64,000 nt of DNA. Origin: Sphingobacteriales bacterium (GTDB taxonomy: Bacteria > Bacteroidota > Bacteroidia > Chitinophagales > Chitinophagaceae). This document shows, piece by piece, positions 1 through 7,552 of the stretch (positions are counted from its first letter, which is position 1; the number at the start of each line of letters is the position of its first letter). The stretch is taken from NCBI GenBank assembly GCA_003963365.1, contig RXJG01000002.1, positions 320,767 through 384,766 on the forward strand, in the 5' to 3' direction. The notes below the pieces were generated by a model, which had not been told where the DNA came from, searched no databases, and saw nothing but the letters and a program-made list of their open reading frames with translations. The position numbers were made by a program, and so were the translations under genes.

Positions 1-116
1 ATGGCGATAATCCTTCGCATAACTATATTAATTTAGTAAAATTATAGTTTCCTAATCTGTGAAGACCTAACATCCGTCATATAATTGACTGATTTGTCTC
101 ATTTTCAAGCTAATCT

Positions 117-560
117 CTATCTGTTTTTCTGAATCTTTTCTTTCTTTTTACTCATGTCCATTCCACATTTTGGACACTTACCAGGCTTTTCGCTTGTAAC
201 ATCCGGATGCATTGGGCAGATATATTTTCCAACTACCTCCATTTTCATTTTCTCTTTAGGCGACAATATTAAATCTTTCCCGCATTTAGGGCATTTACCT
301 GCCTCTTTGGCAAGCACGTCTGCATGCACAGGACATGTATAATTTTTAACTACTTCTTTTTTCATCTTTTCCTTTGAAGAAAGCGTTAAGTCCATTCCGC
401 ACTTTGCACATGTGCCCGGTTTATCACTGGTTACATCCGGGTGCATTGGGCATGCATACAAGATAGCATGTGCGATAGTGTCTTTCTTTCCTGCCTTTTC
501 CTGGGCAAATGATACAAAGGAAATTGTTACAGAGACTATGAGAACGATTAGTTTTTTCAT
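117..560 (-). CDS. Secreted heavy-metal-binding protein with three HMBD repeats
   Basis: The 147-residue product starts with a signal peptide (cleavage likely after the Ala-Gln near residue 20). Three copies follow of the heavy-metal-binding domain found at the N-terminus of copper P-type ATPases and CusB adaptors. Each has C-P-x-H-x-D-V, then a Lys-rich turn, then C-x-K-C-G. They begin near residues 37, 76 and 113 and are joined by repeated SPKEKMKMEV-type linkers. Twelve cysteines and the Met/His content point to periplasmic soft-metal (Cu/Ag) binding. It is a shorter relative of the five-repeat protein at 30171-30815. It is the last recognisable gene of the minus-strand series at this edge. 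Binding is inferred from the family; the metal is not shown. Confidence 0.85.
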   Translation of the reverse strand: MKKLIVLIVSVTISFVSFAQEKAGKKDTIAHAILYACPMHPDVTSDKPGTCAKCGMDLTLSSKEKMKKEVVKNYTCPVHADVLAKEAGKCPKCGKDLILSPKEKMKMEVVGKYICPMHPDVTSEKPGKCPKCGMDMSKKKEKIQKNR

Positions 561-619
561 TTTATTCTTTTTGTGTGATTAGAAAATATTTATGAAAAGC
601 AATTTTTACTTTTTAGAAT

Positions 620-1189
620 TTAAAGAACTGTTGTTTCCAGAAGATGGTTTATTTTAAGTTTTTTCTCAAAGCTGTCGTAATATGACAATTCACTATCTCT
701 GCCGAATTGGGCATCTAAAAGGTCATGAAATAAATGTTTGTCAGGGAATGACCTTTTCAGGTTATTTATTGTTAAGGCCAGAATGGTGCCATCACCCGAA
801 ATAGAATAGAAGTATTTTTTTTCTCTTCTTCTTTCTTTGCCATTTACAATGGTGATGTTCTTATAAAAAACCCAAACAGGGCCCTTTTCCACAAAAGTGT
901 AAGTGGTGAAATTAGAAGTACGGATAACAGTACCCTTATTCTGATAGGCGAAGATTTCATCCTTGAAGAGTTGAGTTTTTTGGCCATCATGTTTAACAGT
1001 GATAAAAGGTTTTTCGAAAAATTCATTGAACTGAATTTTGTTTGAACCTGACGGAGAATTGCTGGCATAGGAAAGTTTGCCATTTTCAAAATCGTTAAGA
1101 CTAAGGTACACTCCGCTTACATTATTTTGGGCATTGGCTACCGCTCCAAACAACCCTGTAATGACCAACGACATTAAAATCTTTTTCAT
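620..1189 (-). CDS. Secreted protein of a three-member local paralogue family
   Basis: The 189-residue product has a clear signal peptide ending at the Ala-Asn-Ala-Gln around residues 18-21, so it is likely periplasmic. I do not recognise a named domain. It aligns with the products of 26491-27069 and 29534-30127. All three start the mature part with S-G-V/I-Y, have D-F and K-L-S/T-Y soon after, an internal F-I/x-V-x-H, and end with an LT-x-NLK block and a D-x-E-L-x-x-Y-D segment. It sits next to HMBD and HYC-type metal proteins. A near-palindrome (TGACTGAAATCA) lies about 40 bases upstream. The function is unknown; a role in the metal or redox envelope response is only a guess from context. 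Confidence 0.75.
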   Translation of the reverse strand: MKKILMSLVITGLFGAVANAQNNVSGVYLSLNDFENGKLSYASNSPSGSNKIQFNEFFEKPFITVKHDGQKTQLFKDEIFAYQNKGTVIRTSNFTTYTFVEKGPVWVFYKNITIVNGKERRREKKYFYSISGDGTILALTINNLKRSFPDKHLFHDLLDAQFGRDSELSYYDSFEKKLKINHLLETTVL

Positions 1190-1226
1190 AAAATAATTTT
1201 TAAATATTAGTGATTAATGCTGTGTG

Positions 1227-1250
1227 CCGAAATACTGACTGAAATCAGTT
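1227..1250. promoter_or_regulatory. Possible operator upstream of the 620-1189 gene
   Basis: ACTGA at 1234-1238 and TCAGT at 1245-1249 form an inverted repeat. The core TGACTGAAATCA differs at two positions from TGACCGAAGTCA at 28809-28820, which precedes another metal-island gene. Position and similarity suggest a regulator site, but the motif is short. Confidence 0.3.
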
Positions 1251-1356
1251 GTAACATTCCGGATAGATAAGAATTGGTGAATTAAAAAACTCATTCGGGT
1301 ATAAAGAAATACCTATAGCCCGTAAATAAGATGCTACGGACATTTGTGAAGCAAAA

Positions 1357-1779
1357 TCAAATACGGAAAACGCAATTACGAACAAAAAGGAGAACACCTT
1401 GCGTTCGTGGAGGTGCATGAGTGACAGGAAATTTTTCCGCTAATGCGGAAGCGCATTTGAATGAATAATCGTGAAACGTATGGGAAATGGTATCTGAAGA
1501 AATTTGCGTAAACTGGAAGGTAGCATCAGAAACTTTCTGGTCATTCTCCAGCTTTACAATCTTCTTTTCATCTTTGCAGCAACCTTTACTTTCTTTTGCA
1601 CAATGTTTGTCAGTAGCAGATTTGGTCATGCCGCAGTATGGACAGGCCTTTTTATCGCTATTTCCATTCATAAAGCCCCAGTCAACCAATTTATCCATGC
1701 AATAGTGCAAATGCACAGTGGCACCTATTGTAGAAATGAGATAGATAAAAGCTATTATGGTTGTCAGAAACTTCTTCAT
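1357..1779 (-). CDS. HYC/CC-type small secreted metal-island protein
   Basis: The 140-residue product has an N-terminal hydrophobic signal segment ending near T-V-H. It is followed by the L-H-Y-C pattern typical of the Bacteroidota 'HYC_CC_PP' proteins, then a Cys-rich part with C-P-Y-C-G, a K-G-C-C-K-D block and further Lys/Asp residues. The C-terminus carries a conserved T-H-A-P-P motif and a hydrophobic tail. A second member with the same layout is at 30980-31369, and a His-rich relative with a related A-P-P segment is at 28256-28756. These proteins accompany copper and silver efflux genes in this phylum. Their activity has not been defined; the paired cysteines suggest metal binding in the periplasm or membrane. 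Confidence 0.75.
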   Translation of the reverse strand: MKKFLTTIIAFIYLISTIGATVHLHYCMDKLVDWGFMNGNSDKKACPYCGMTKSATDKHCAKESKGCCKDEKKIVKLENDQKVSDATFQFTQISSDTISHTFHDYSFKCASALAEKFPVTHAPPRTQGVLLFVRNCVFRI

Positions 1780-1848
1780 AAATTGTCTGCTTAAAGATAG
1801 CAGTTCTTTATAGTTTTCAAAAGTATTGCCTGTTAATCTTATCTGATG

Positions 1849-1962
1849 TCAATTATTCGACAAAGTATTTAGTCCCCCTAAAAATTTCATTTGCAACAGT
1901 CTTTTTTTTCTGACAAATACCGCTTTCAGCAATCTCAGTAAGAACTGACCTATAGCCGTCAT
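1849..1962 (-). pseudogene. Frameshifted copy of a Cys-Cys mini-peptide
   Basis: Read as is, this is a 37-codon frame beginning M-T-A-I-G-Q-F-L. Its first part matches the intact 27-residue peptide at 36827-36910: I-G-Q-F-L, R, K, F-V-R-K-K at matching spacing. A run of eight A on the minus strand stands where the intact copy has seven. Removing one A restores the ending K-K-D-C-C-K and a stop at 1887-1889. It lies 75 bases downstream of the P-type ATPase. It may be a decayed copy, a homopolymer sequencing error or slippage-dependent expression. Confidence 0.5.
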
Positions 1963-2037
1963 TATTGCCATATCATTGTTTAAATACTTTACAAAGTTAC
2001 TAGTAATGCTTGTTTTAGTTCCTTAATTAGTTTTAGT

Positions 2038-4737
2038 TTATATCACCCATTTCATTCTTTTAACAAACTGTATCAGCAAAAGTGACAGAAAAGAGGCTAT
2101 TACAACAACCGCCCAATCCTTCCATCCATATATTGTTACTTCCAATACATTCCTTACGGGGACAATCCAATAAGATAACATTGCGATGATGATACAACTC
2201 ACTACTGCATACCACACATATTTGTTACGGAATACTTCCGTTTTGTGAAATGCCACTCCTCTTTCAAATGACATGTTGAACACATGAAGGATTTGTGAAA
2301 AAATGAGTGAGTAAAAAAGTATGTTGTTGCATAATTCACCATTCCAAGTTTCTGTATTATGCAGCAATTCGTGACTTACAAAAACTGCTCCTATCGTTGT
2401 GATTGAAATGATAGCAGAATAAGTAAAAATAGCCGACCATCTTTTTTTGTCAATAATGGAAGTCTCCGATGAATAGGGCTTTCTCTGCATGATATGCGGG
2501 GCCGCTTCTGTAACCCCCAATGCTAATGCAGGCAATACGTCCGTTACCAAATTGATAAATAAAATTTGCAAGGGGAATAATTGGAAATGCAGGTTAAGCA
2601 CAGAGGCACTTGCCACTATCAAGAGTTCACTCAAATTACAGCTCAACAGGAAAATGACAAACTTGCGGATGTTATCAAATATCACCCGTCCCTGTTTTAT
2701 TGCTAATACAATTGATGAAAAAGCGTCGTCTTTCAATACCATATCTGCCACTTCCTGGGCTACCTGCGTACCCCGCTGACCCATTGCAATGCCAATATCT
2801 GCTTTCTTTAATGCAGGTGCATCATTCACGCCATCACCAGTCATTCCCACTACCATTTTCTTTTGCTGGAACAATGAAACAAGATTTAATTTATGTTCCG
2901 GTGAAACACGGGCAAAGACAGGTGCGTTAAGCCACTTTTCTTTATCCTCATCGGTGAGTTGGTTATAAGGTTTCATATCATTTCCATGCATTACCTCATC
3001 TTCTTGCTTTGCAAGTCCTAACTGCATGGCAATATTTTTAGCGGTGGCCGGATGGTCACCAGTAATCATTACTACTTTGATACCTGCTGATTTACATTCT
3101 TCAATAGCGGCAGGTACTTCTTGTCTTGGAGGGTCAATAAATCCAATCAAGCCAGCAAGAGTCAGATGATGCAGAAAATCCTTTTCTTTTTCTTTTGAAT
3201 TTCTGAATGCAAATGCCAGCATTCTTAATCCGGATTGTGCTTTTCGTTCTGCAATTGTTAACCATTCTTTTCTCTTATCAGAAGTGAGTTCAACTATTTT
3301 GCCTCCTTCCAGTACAGCAGAGCAACAGGTTAGTAATTCTTCCACGGCCCCTTTGGCTGCAATAAAAAAATCCTGATTGTTTTTGTGAAGGGTCGCCATT
3401 ATTTTAGTTTCGGAAGAGAATGGTATTTCATCCACTTTCGGAAATTGCCTGTGATGGTCTTCAGGTTTTCTGTCTGAACAAAATACCATCTTAAGCAAAC
3501 CCACTTCCAGGGGGTCGCCTGATTCTTTCTCGGACTGGCCGTCGTAATAATAGGAGGCTGTATTACACAATGCGGCTGTTCTATGAAGAAGAGAATATGC
3601 CATAGAGTTCCTGAGGCTTTCATCGTCTTCAAACTTTATGGATGCATTTGAAATGTCCGCAGCAATGCGTGAAGCTTTGTTATGTGTTTGGATAAATGCC
3701 GCTTCAATTTTGTTTTGAGTAAGAGTGCCGGTTTTATCCGTACAAATAACATTTGTTCCGCCAAGTGTTTCAACAGCAGATAATTTTTTTACAATTACGT
3801 TATATTTTGCCATACGAAGCATACCAAAGGCCAGGGCCAATGTAGCCACAATAGGAAGACCTTCAGGTATAGCGGCAACGGCCAGGGCTATGGATGTTTC
3901 CAGCATCTCCACTATCTTTTGCCCGTTTAAAATACCTGCTACAAAAATTATTACAAGAAGTCCAACGGTAATCCAAATTAATTTCTTACTGAATTGCTGT
4001 ATCTTTTTTTCCAGAGGTGTAGCGGCCTGCTGTGCCTGTTGAACCATCTTTGCCACAGAACCAAGTTCTGTTGACATACCAGTATGAACTACCACTGCAT
4101 ATCCATTCCCTTTGGTAACAAAAGTTCCTTTATACAGCATATTATTACGTTCAGCCAATGGTGTTTCATTTTTAAGTGAAGATATTATTTTCTCTACCGG
4201 TAAGGATTCTCCTGTTAATGCTGATTCATCTGTCTGCAATTGAGTTAATTTTATCAATCTTGCATCAGCGGTAATCATATCGCCACCTTCTACAAACAGT
4301 ATATCACCCGGTACCACTTCTTCAGACGGGATTTGTGTGAGTTTACCATCACGAAGAACTCTGGCAGGAACCATTGTAAGTTTTTTTAACGCTTCCATAG
4401 ATCTTTCTGCCTGGAATTCCATTAAAAAACCTATGACTGCATTAATGATGATTACAGCTACGATGGCAAAGCCATCCAGCCACTCTTTAAAGAAGAAAGA
4501 CAGCCCTGCAGCAACTGCTAACAATAAAACAAAGGGGCTGATAAATTGATTCAGTAGTATTGTGAACACACTAATTTTTTTGCCTGCCTCAATTTTATTG
4601 TATCCAACAAATGACAATCTTCTTTCTGCTTCTGTGAGGGACAATCCATTTTCCGGGTCCGCATGGAGATGCGATATTACCGCTTTGTCATCCAGTGACC
4701 ATGCCACTTTTACTTCATCTATGTCCGGTAGTTTCAT
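2038..4737 (-). CDS. P2A-type cation-transporting P-type ATPase (Ca2+-ATPase-like)
   Basis: The 899-residue product is a full-length P-type ATPase. Visible landmarks are an N-terminal cation ATPase domain, TGES near residue 174, PEGLP in the fourth membrane helix near residue 290, the phosphorylated DKTGT near residue 333, and TGDGVNDAP near residue 632. The membrane signature residues are those of SERCA-type pumps: PEGL in M4, N-x-x-E in M5 (C-N-L-S-E) and N-L-V-T-D in M6. There is no CPC motif, which argues against a copper or cadmium P1B pump. Calcium, or possibly manganese, export from the cytoplasm is therefore the best guess. It follows two small membrane proteins (4784-5261) in an operon with PPK2 and Cus genes, so it may act in general ion stress rather than soft-metal resistance. 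Confidence 0.93.
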   Translation of the reverse strand: MKLPDIDEVKVAWSLDDKAVISHLHADPENGLSLTEAERRLSFVGYNKIEAGKKISVFTILLNQFISPFVLLLAVAAGLSFFFKEWLDGFAIVAVIIINAVIGFLMEFQAERSMEALKKLTMVPARVLRDGKLTQIPSEEVVPGDILFVEGGDMITADARLIKLTQLQTDESALTGESLPVEKIISSLKNETPLAERNNMLYKGTFVTKGNGYAVVVHTGMSTELGSVAKMVQQAQQAATPLEKKIQQFSKKLIWITVGLLVIIFVAGILNGQKIVEMLETSIALAVAAIPEGLPIVATLALAFGMLRMAKYNVIVKKLSAVETLGGTNVICTDKTGTLTQNKIEAAFIQTHNKASRIAADISNASIKFEDDESLRNSMAYSLLHRTAALCNTASYYYDGQSEKESGDPLEVGLLKMVFCSDRKPEDHHRQFPKVDEIPFSSETKIMATLHKNNQDFFIAAKGAVEELLTCCSAVLEGGKIVELTSDKRKEWLTIAERKAQSGLRMLAFAFRNSKEKEKDFLHHLTLAGLIGFIDPPRQEVPAAIEECKSAGIKVVMITGDHPATAKNIAMQLGLAKQEDEVMHGNDMKPYNQLTDEDKEKWLNAPVFARVSPEHKLNLVSLFQQKKMVVGMTGDGVNDAPALKKADIGIAMGQRGTQVAQEVADMVLKDDAFSSIVLAIKQGRVIFDNIRKFVIFLLSCNLSELLIVASASVLNLHFQLFPLQILFINLVTDVLPALALGVTEAAPHIMQRKPYSSETSIIDKKRWSAIFTYSAIISITTIGAVFVSHELLHNTETWNGELCNNILFYSLIFSQILHVFNMSFERGVAFHKTEVFRNKYVWYAVVSCIIIAMLSYWIVPVRNVLEVTIYGWKDWAVVVIASFLSLLLIQFVKRMKWVI

Positions 4738-4783
4738 AAATATTTATTTACATTTTAAATACTGTCTGCATAGACATTCATCA

Positions 4784-5077
4784 TTATTGTTTACTGGGCT
4801 TCCTGCTAATGTGCATCATAATATTGTATATGGCCGCTATACTTGCTCCTGCAAGCCATGAAATAATAAACACTTCAAATAGCCCCATTACAGCTTCCGT
4901 CGCTGATACATGCATACGAATAACCGGAGATGTATCAATACCGTGTAAAAGGTTATTGAAGAATTGTATGGTTCCCTCACGACCTACAGTTGCCATTATA
5001 ATTACACAGCCCAGATACAGAAGCATCCCCGTTATGCCACAGGCAAAGCCAAACCTTTTAATGTGAATGCTGTTCAT
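4784..5077 (-). CDS. Small two-helix membrane protein, DUF5676-like
   Basis: I place the start at the ATG at 5075-5077, which begins M-N-S-I-H-I-K-R-F-G. A longer in-frame extension reads back through the neighbouring gene and looks non-native. The 97-residue product has a K-R-F-G-F-A-x-G-I-T opening, a hydrophobic helix, a central amphipathic part and a second helix ending A-G-A-S-I-A-A-I-Y-N. This layout fits the small DUF5676 membrane family. It overlaps the end of the upstream gene by 20 bases, so the two are probably translated together. They precede the P-type ATPase by 46 bases. Function unknown. Confidence 0.7.
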   Translation of the reverse strand: MNSIHIKRFGFACGITGMLLYLGCVIIMATVGREGTIQFFNNLLHGIDTSPVIRMHVSATEAVMGLFEVFIISWLAGASIAAIYNIMMHISRKPSKQ

Positions 5078-5261
5078 GATTTGATTTTTTTGAGTTATCA
5101 GAATGATGGTGCATCGGCATAAGCAAATGACAGGCAAACATGGCTGCCACGAAAATGAATACCGACCAATTACCCCTGATTCCAAATAGCGGTGCCATAA
5201 AAATCAGCAACAGGGGAAGGGCGCAGCCCACCAGCATCATCAGTGTATGTTTCCATTTCAT
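5058..5261 (-). CDS. Small membrane protein with His-rich C-terminus
   Basis: The 67-residue product has two hydrophobic stretches (about residues 7-25 and 33-49). The tail carries M-P-M-H-H-H and ends H-E-Q-H-S-H. It resembles the DUF2933-type small membrane proteins that accompany copper or silver efflux genes. The His-rich tail could bind metal on one face of the membrane. Its 3' end overlaps the next gene by 20 bases. No catalytic motif is visible. Confidence 0.7.
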   Translation of the reverse strand: MKWKHTLMMLVGCALPLLLIFMAPLFGIRGNWSVFIFVAAMFACHLLMPMHHHSDNSKKSNHEQHSH

Positions 5262-5333
5262 ATAATTCCATTTAAACTTCTATAACTTATTAAGCAGGCA
5301 ACTACTTATTCTTTTCATACTAAATTAGCAGCC

Positions 5334-5429
5334 TCATTTATCTTTTTTCCTTTTTCCCGAAGCCCAAATAGCGTAAACAATCAAAGCCAAACAAAGTACT
5401 GCTCCTCCGATAAAATAATACTTATTCAT
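5334..5429 (-). CDS. 31-residue single-helix membrane peptide
   Basis: The frame runs from ATG at 5427-5429 to TGA at 5334-5336. It encodes M-N-K-Y-Y-F-I-G-G, a hydrophobic helix, then W-A-S-G-K-R-K-K-D-K. The layout, an aromatic N-terminus, one helix and a basic tail giving an N-out/C-in topology, is repeated by the 35-residue peptide at 6272-6379. It fills the gap between the PPK2 gene and the small membrane genes on the same strand. It is too short for routine gene callers. Support comes from composition, topology and the local duplicate. Confidence 0.55.
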   Translation of the reverse strand: MNKYYFIGGAVLCLALIVYAIWASGKRKKDK

Positions 5430-5468
5430 AGTAAACATTTAAATCATTAAAGACTATCTTTTTCATTT

Positions 5469-6221
5469 TTATTTTTTATCACCTGGATATTTCATCTCCA
5501 GAGATTCTAATTTGCTTACTATCGTCTTTGCTACCAGGTAATTCCTGTACCATTTATTATCTGCCGGAATAATCTGCCAGGGAATATCATCGCTACAACG
5601 ATTAATAATATTTTCATAAGTGCGGATATAATCATCCCATTTTTCAGATTCCGTCCCATCGGATGCTTTATATTTCCATTTCTTTAATGGGTCGGTCAAT
5701 CTTTCTTCAAGCCTCTTCGTTTGTTCATCTCTGCTGATATGGAGATAAAATTTTAAAATGATTGTTCCATCATCTTCCAGTTGTTGCTCAAATGAATTGA
5801 TATAATCGTACCTGCGGTCAATAAGTTTTTTATTCAGCAATCCATGTACGGTTGGAACAAGAATGTCTTCATAGTGTGAACGGTTAAAAATCTGGATGCG
5901 TCCTTTTTCCGGCAATCGTTGATAAAAGCGCCACAGAAAATCATGCATTCTTTCTTTATCACAGGGTTCTGCAAAGGAGTTAGCATGCACTCCCAATGGA
6001 TTAACACAGGAAAATACATGTCGTATTGTCCCATCTTTACCAGATGTATCCATGCCCTGGAAAATGATTAGCATACTTTTTGAACCATTTGCATAGAATA
6101 AATGTTGCAGCGAAAACATTTTTTTGTGCAACGACAAAAGTTCCCTTTTCAGTTCCTCTTTATTTGCATTGCCCGGTGCGCCGGTGTCAATTTTGTTTAA
6201 TTGAATTTGCTTCATGACCAA
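5469..6221 (-). CDS. ppk2: Polyphosphate kinase 2 family protein
   Basis: The 250-residue product is a typical PPK2 phosphotransferase of the single-domain class, which moves phosphate between polyphosphate and nucleoside mono- or diphosphates in the cytoplasm. The Walker A-like G-M-D-T-S-G-K-D-G lies near residues 54-62. A Walker B-type segment N-R-S-H-Y-E-D follows near residue 115, and a lid-like R-L-E-E-R stretch near residue 170. The true start may be the second Met, two codons in. It lies between two tiny membrane peptides downstream of the Cus efflux genes. Polyphosphate metabolism fits the neighbouring AMP and PRPP enzymes of the stress operon. Whether AMP or ADP is the substrate cannot be read from the sequence. 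Confidence 0.92.
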   Translation of the reverse strand: MVMKQIQLNKIDTGAPGNANKEELKRELLSLHKKMFSLQHLFYANGSKSMLIIFQGMDTSGKDGTIRHVFSCVNPLGVHANSFAEPCDKERMHDFLWRFYQRLPEKGRIQIFNRSHYEDILVPTVHGLLNKKLIDRRYDYINSFEQQLEDDGTIILKFYLHISRDEQTKRLEERLTDPLKKWKYKASDGTESEKWDDYIRTYENIINRCSDDIPWQIIPADNKWYRNYLVAKTIVSKLESLEMKYPGDKK

Positions 6222-6271
6222 CCTTTATCATTTGTGCAACAATCATTTTTTCTTTTTATTATCAGTCTTTC

Positions 6272-6379
6272 TCATTTTCTTTTTCTTGAAATCCAGAATA
6301 GATACGCTACCACAATAATGAAGAATATTGTTGCCGCTATGTACACAATATCCAGCCCGAAAAAATAATCCTGTTTCAT
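6272..6379 (-). CDS. 35-residue single-helix membrane peptide
   Basis: The frame runs from ATG at 6377-6379 to TGA at 6272-6274. The product begins M-K-Q-D-Y-F-F-G, continues with about 20 hydrophobic residues and ends W-I-S-R-K-R-K. Its plan matches the 31-residue peptide at 5334-5429: Y-F near the start, one helix, W plus a basic tail. It is located between the CusB-like gene and PPK2. It may be a small subunit or regulator of a membrane complex. This is inferred from architecture only. Confidence 0.55.
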   Translation of the reverse strand: MKQDYFFGLDIVYIAATIFFIIVVAYLFWISRKRK

Positions 6380-6405
6380 ACATAGGTTTTTTACAACAAA
6401 AAATA

Positions 6406-7542
6406 TTACATCTTCATACCTTCCATGCCTGGCATACCGGCGCCCTTCTTTAGTATCAAAGCACTATTCAACAAGAAAGCTCCGTTTGTAACAACCAGTT
6501 CACCTTCCTTCAGTCCGCTAATCACTTCCACTTCTTTTTTATTTTGAATGCCTAATTCAATCATCCTGCTCTCATACATGCCGTCACCGGTTTTTATCCA
6601 TGCTGTAATCATATTGCCCACAAGGATGGATGATTTTGGTATTACTACGGTCATCTTTTCATTCCGTTTAATATTGACATAAGCCATCATACCCGGTTTT
6701 AACTGCTGGTTACGGCCTGCAACAAGAAATCTTACAAGGCTTATTTTTTGGTCTGCTTCAACAGTTGGATTATCAAATACGGGTATAGCAGAGAAAATTT
6801 CATTTGGATAAGCGTCAAATTCCACCGTGATAACAGGTTTTTCATACAACCATCGCAGTTCGCTGGTGTACATCTGTGCTTCTATCCACAGTTGTGATAA
6901 ATCCGCAAGGCGAAACAATGGGGTACCTGTTTCAACATACTGCCCTTCACTAACAGGCAACTCAACCAAGGTTCCGGATACCGGACTGTAAAAAGTAACA
7001 AGTGGTGATACTTCACGATTTTTCTCCAACTGTGTTACCTGTTCTGCCGTTAGTCCCCATAACAATAATTTTTTTCTTGCCGCTTCAACTAACTGCCCCA
7101 TTACGTCTTTCATATTGGTAAACTGTTGTTGCTGTTGCAGGGCATTCAGTAATTCATTTTCGTACGAAAGAAGTTCTTCGCTATAAATGGAATACAGTGG
7201 CTGATCTTTAGCTACAATTTCCTGTGGGTTGCGAACGAAAAGTTTATCAAGTCTTCCCCTGATACGGGACGTAACCACGGTTACCTTTCGCTCATCAAAA
7301 CTTGTTGTACCCAGCAGGGTGGTATATTCGGCCATGGCTTTTAACCTTACTGTATCAGTAGTAATATTTGCATATTGTTCATCCCGGCCGGTCAAGGTTA
7401 TCATATCCATGTTATTCATGGCAGGTTGAGAAACATTGTGGCCTGAATGTTCTTGTTTTGTGTTGTTGTTTTTTTTCTTTGTACATGCACCTGCCAGTAA
7501 CAGGATAGTCAGCATTGCAATAAACCAATATCTATTTTTCAT
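6406..7542 (-). CDS. cusB: RND efflux periplasmic adaptor (CusB-like), second copy
   Basis: I choose the ATG at 7540-7542 (M-K-N-R-Y-W-F) because it gives a lipoprotein signal with L-A-G-A-C. The longer frame would overlap the preceding gene. The 378-residue mature-type product is a membrane fusion protein. It has a short His/Met region after the lipid Cys, then barrel-sandwich and coiled-coil segments (a Q-rich Q-Q-Q-Q-F stretch near the hairpin tip), a beta-barrel with S-E-G-Q-Y-V, and a membrane-proximal domain ending in a Met-rich tail (G-M-P-G-M-E-G-M-K-M). It would link the inner-membrane CusA-like pump to the TolC channel and may hand metal to it. It is the second of two consecutive adaptors, 10 bases after the first. 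Confidence 0.9.
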   Translation of the reverse strand: MKNRYWFIAMLTILLLAGACTKKKNNNTKQEHSGHNVSQPAMNNMDMITLTGRDEQYANITTDTVRLKAMAEYTTLLGTTSFDERKVTVVTSRIRGRLDKLFVRNPQEIVAKDQPLYSIYSEELLSYENELLNALQQQQQFTNMKDVMGQLVEAARKKLLLWGLTAEQVTQLEKNREVSPLVTFYSPVSGTLVELPVSEGQYVETGTPLFRLADLSQLWIEAQMYTSELRWLYEKPVITVEFDAYPNEIFSAIPVFDNPTVEADQKISLVRFLVAGRNQQLKPGMMAYVNIKRNEKMTVVIPKSSILVGNMITAWIKTGDGMYESRMIELGIQNKKEVEVISGLKEGELVVTNGAFLLNSALILKKGAGMPGMEGMKM

Positions 7543-7552
7543 AACTGCTGAT

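Noticed and set aside
154..342. Plus-strand frames inside the metal genes, here and elsewhere on the minus-strand side.
   Set aside because: They run antisense to well-supported genes and lack any domain or signal of their own.
2038..4737. Treating the P-type ATPase as a copper or cadmium pump because of its neighbours.
   Set aside because: The CPC motif of heavy-metal pumps is absent; the membrane residues match SERCA-type P2A pumps.
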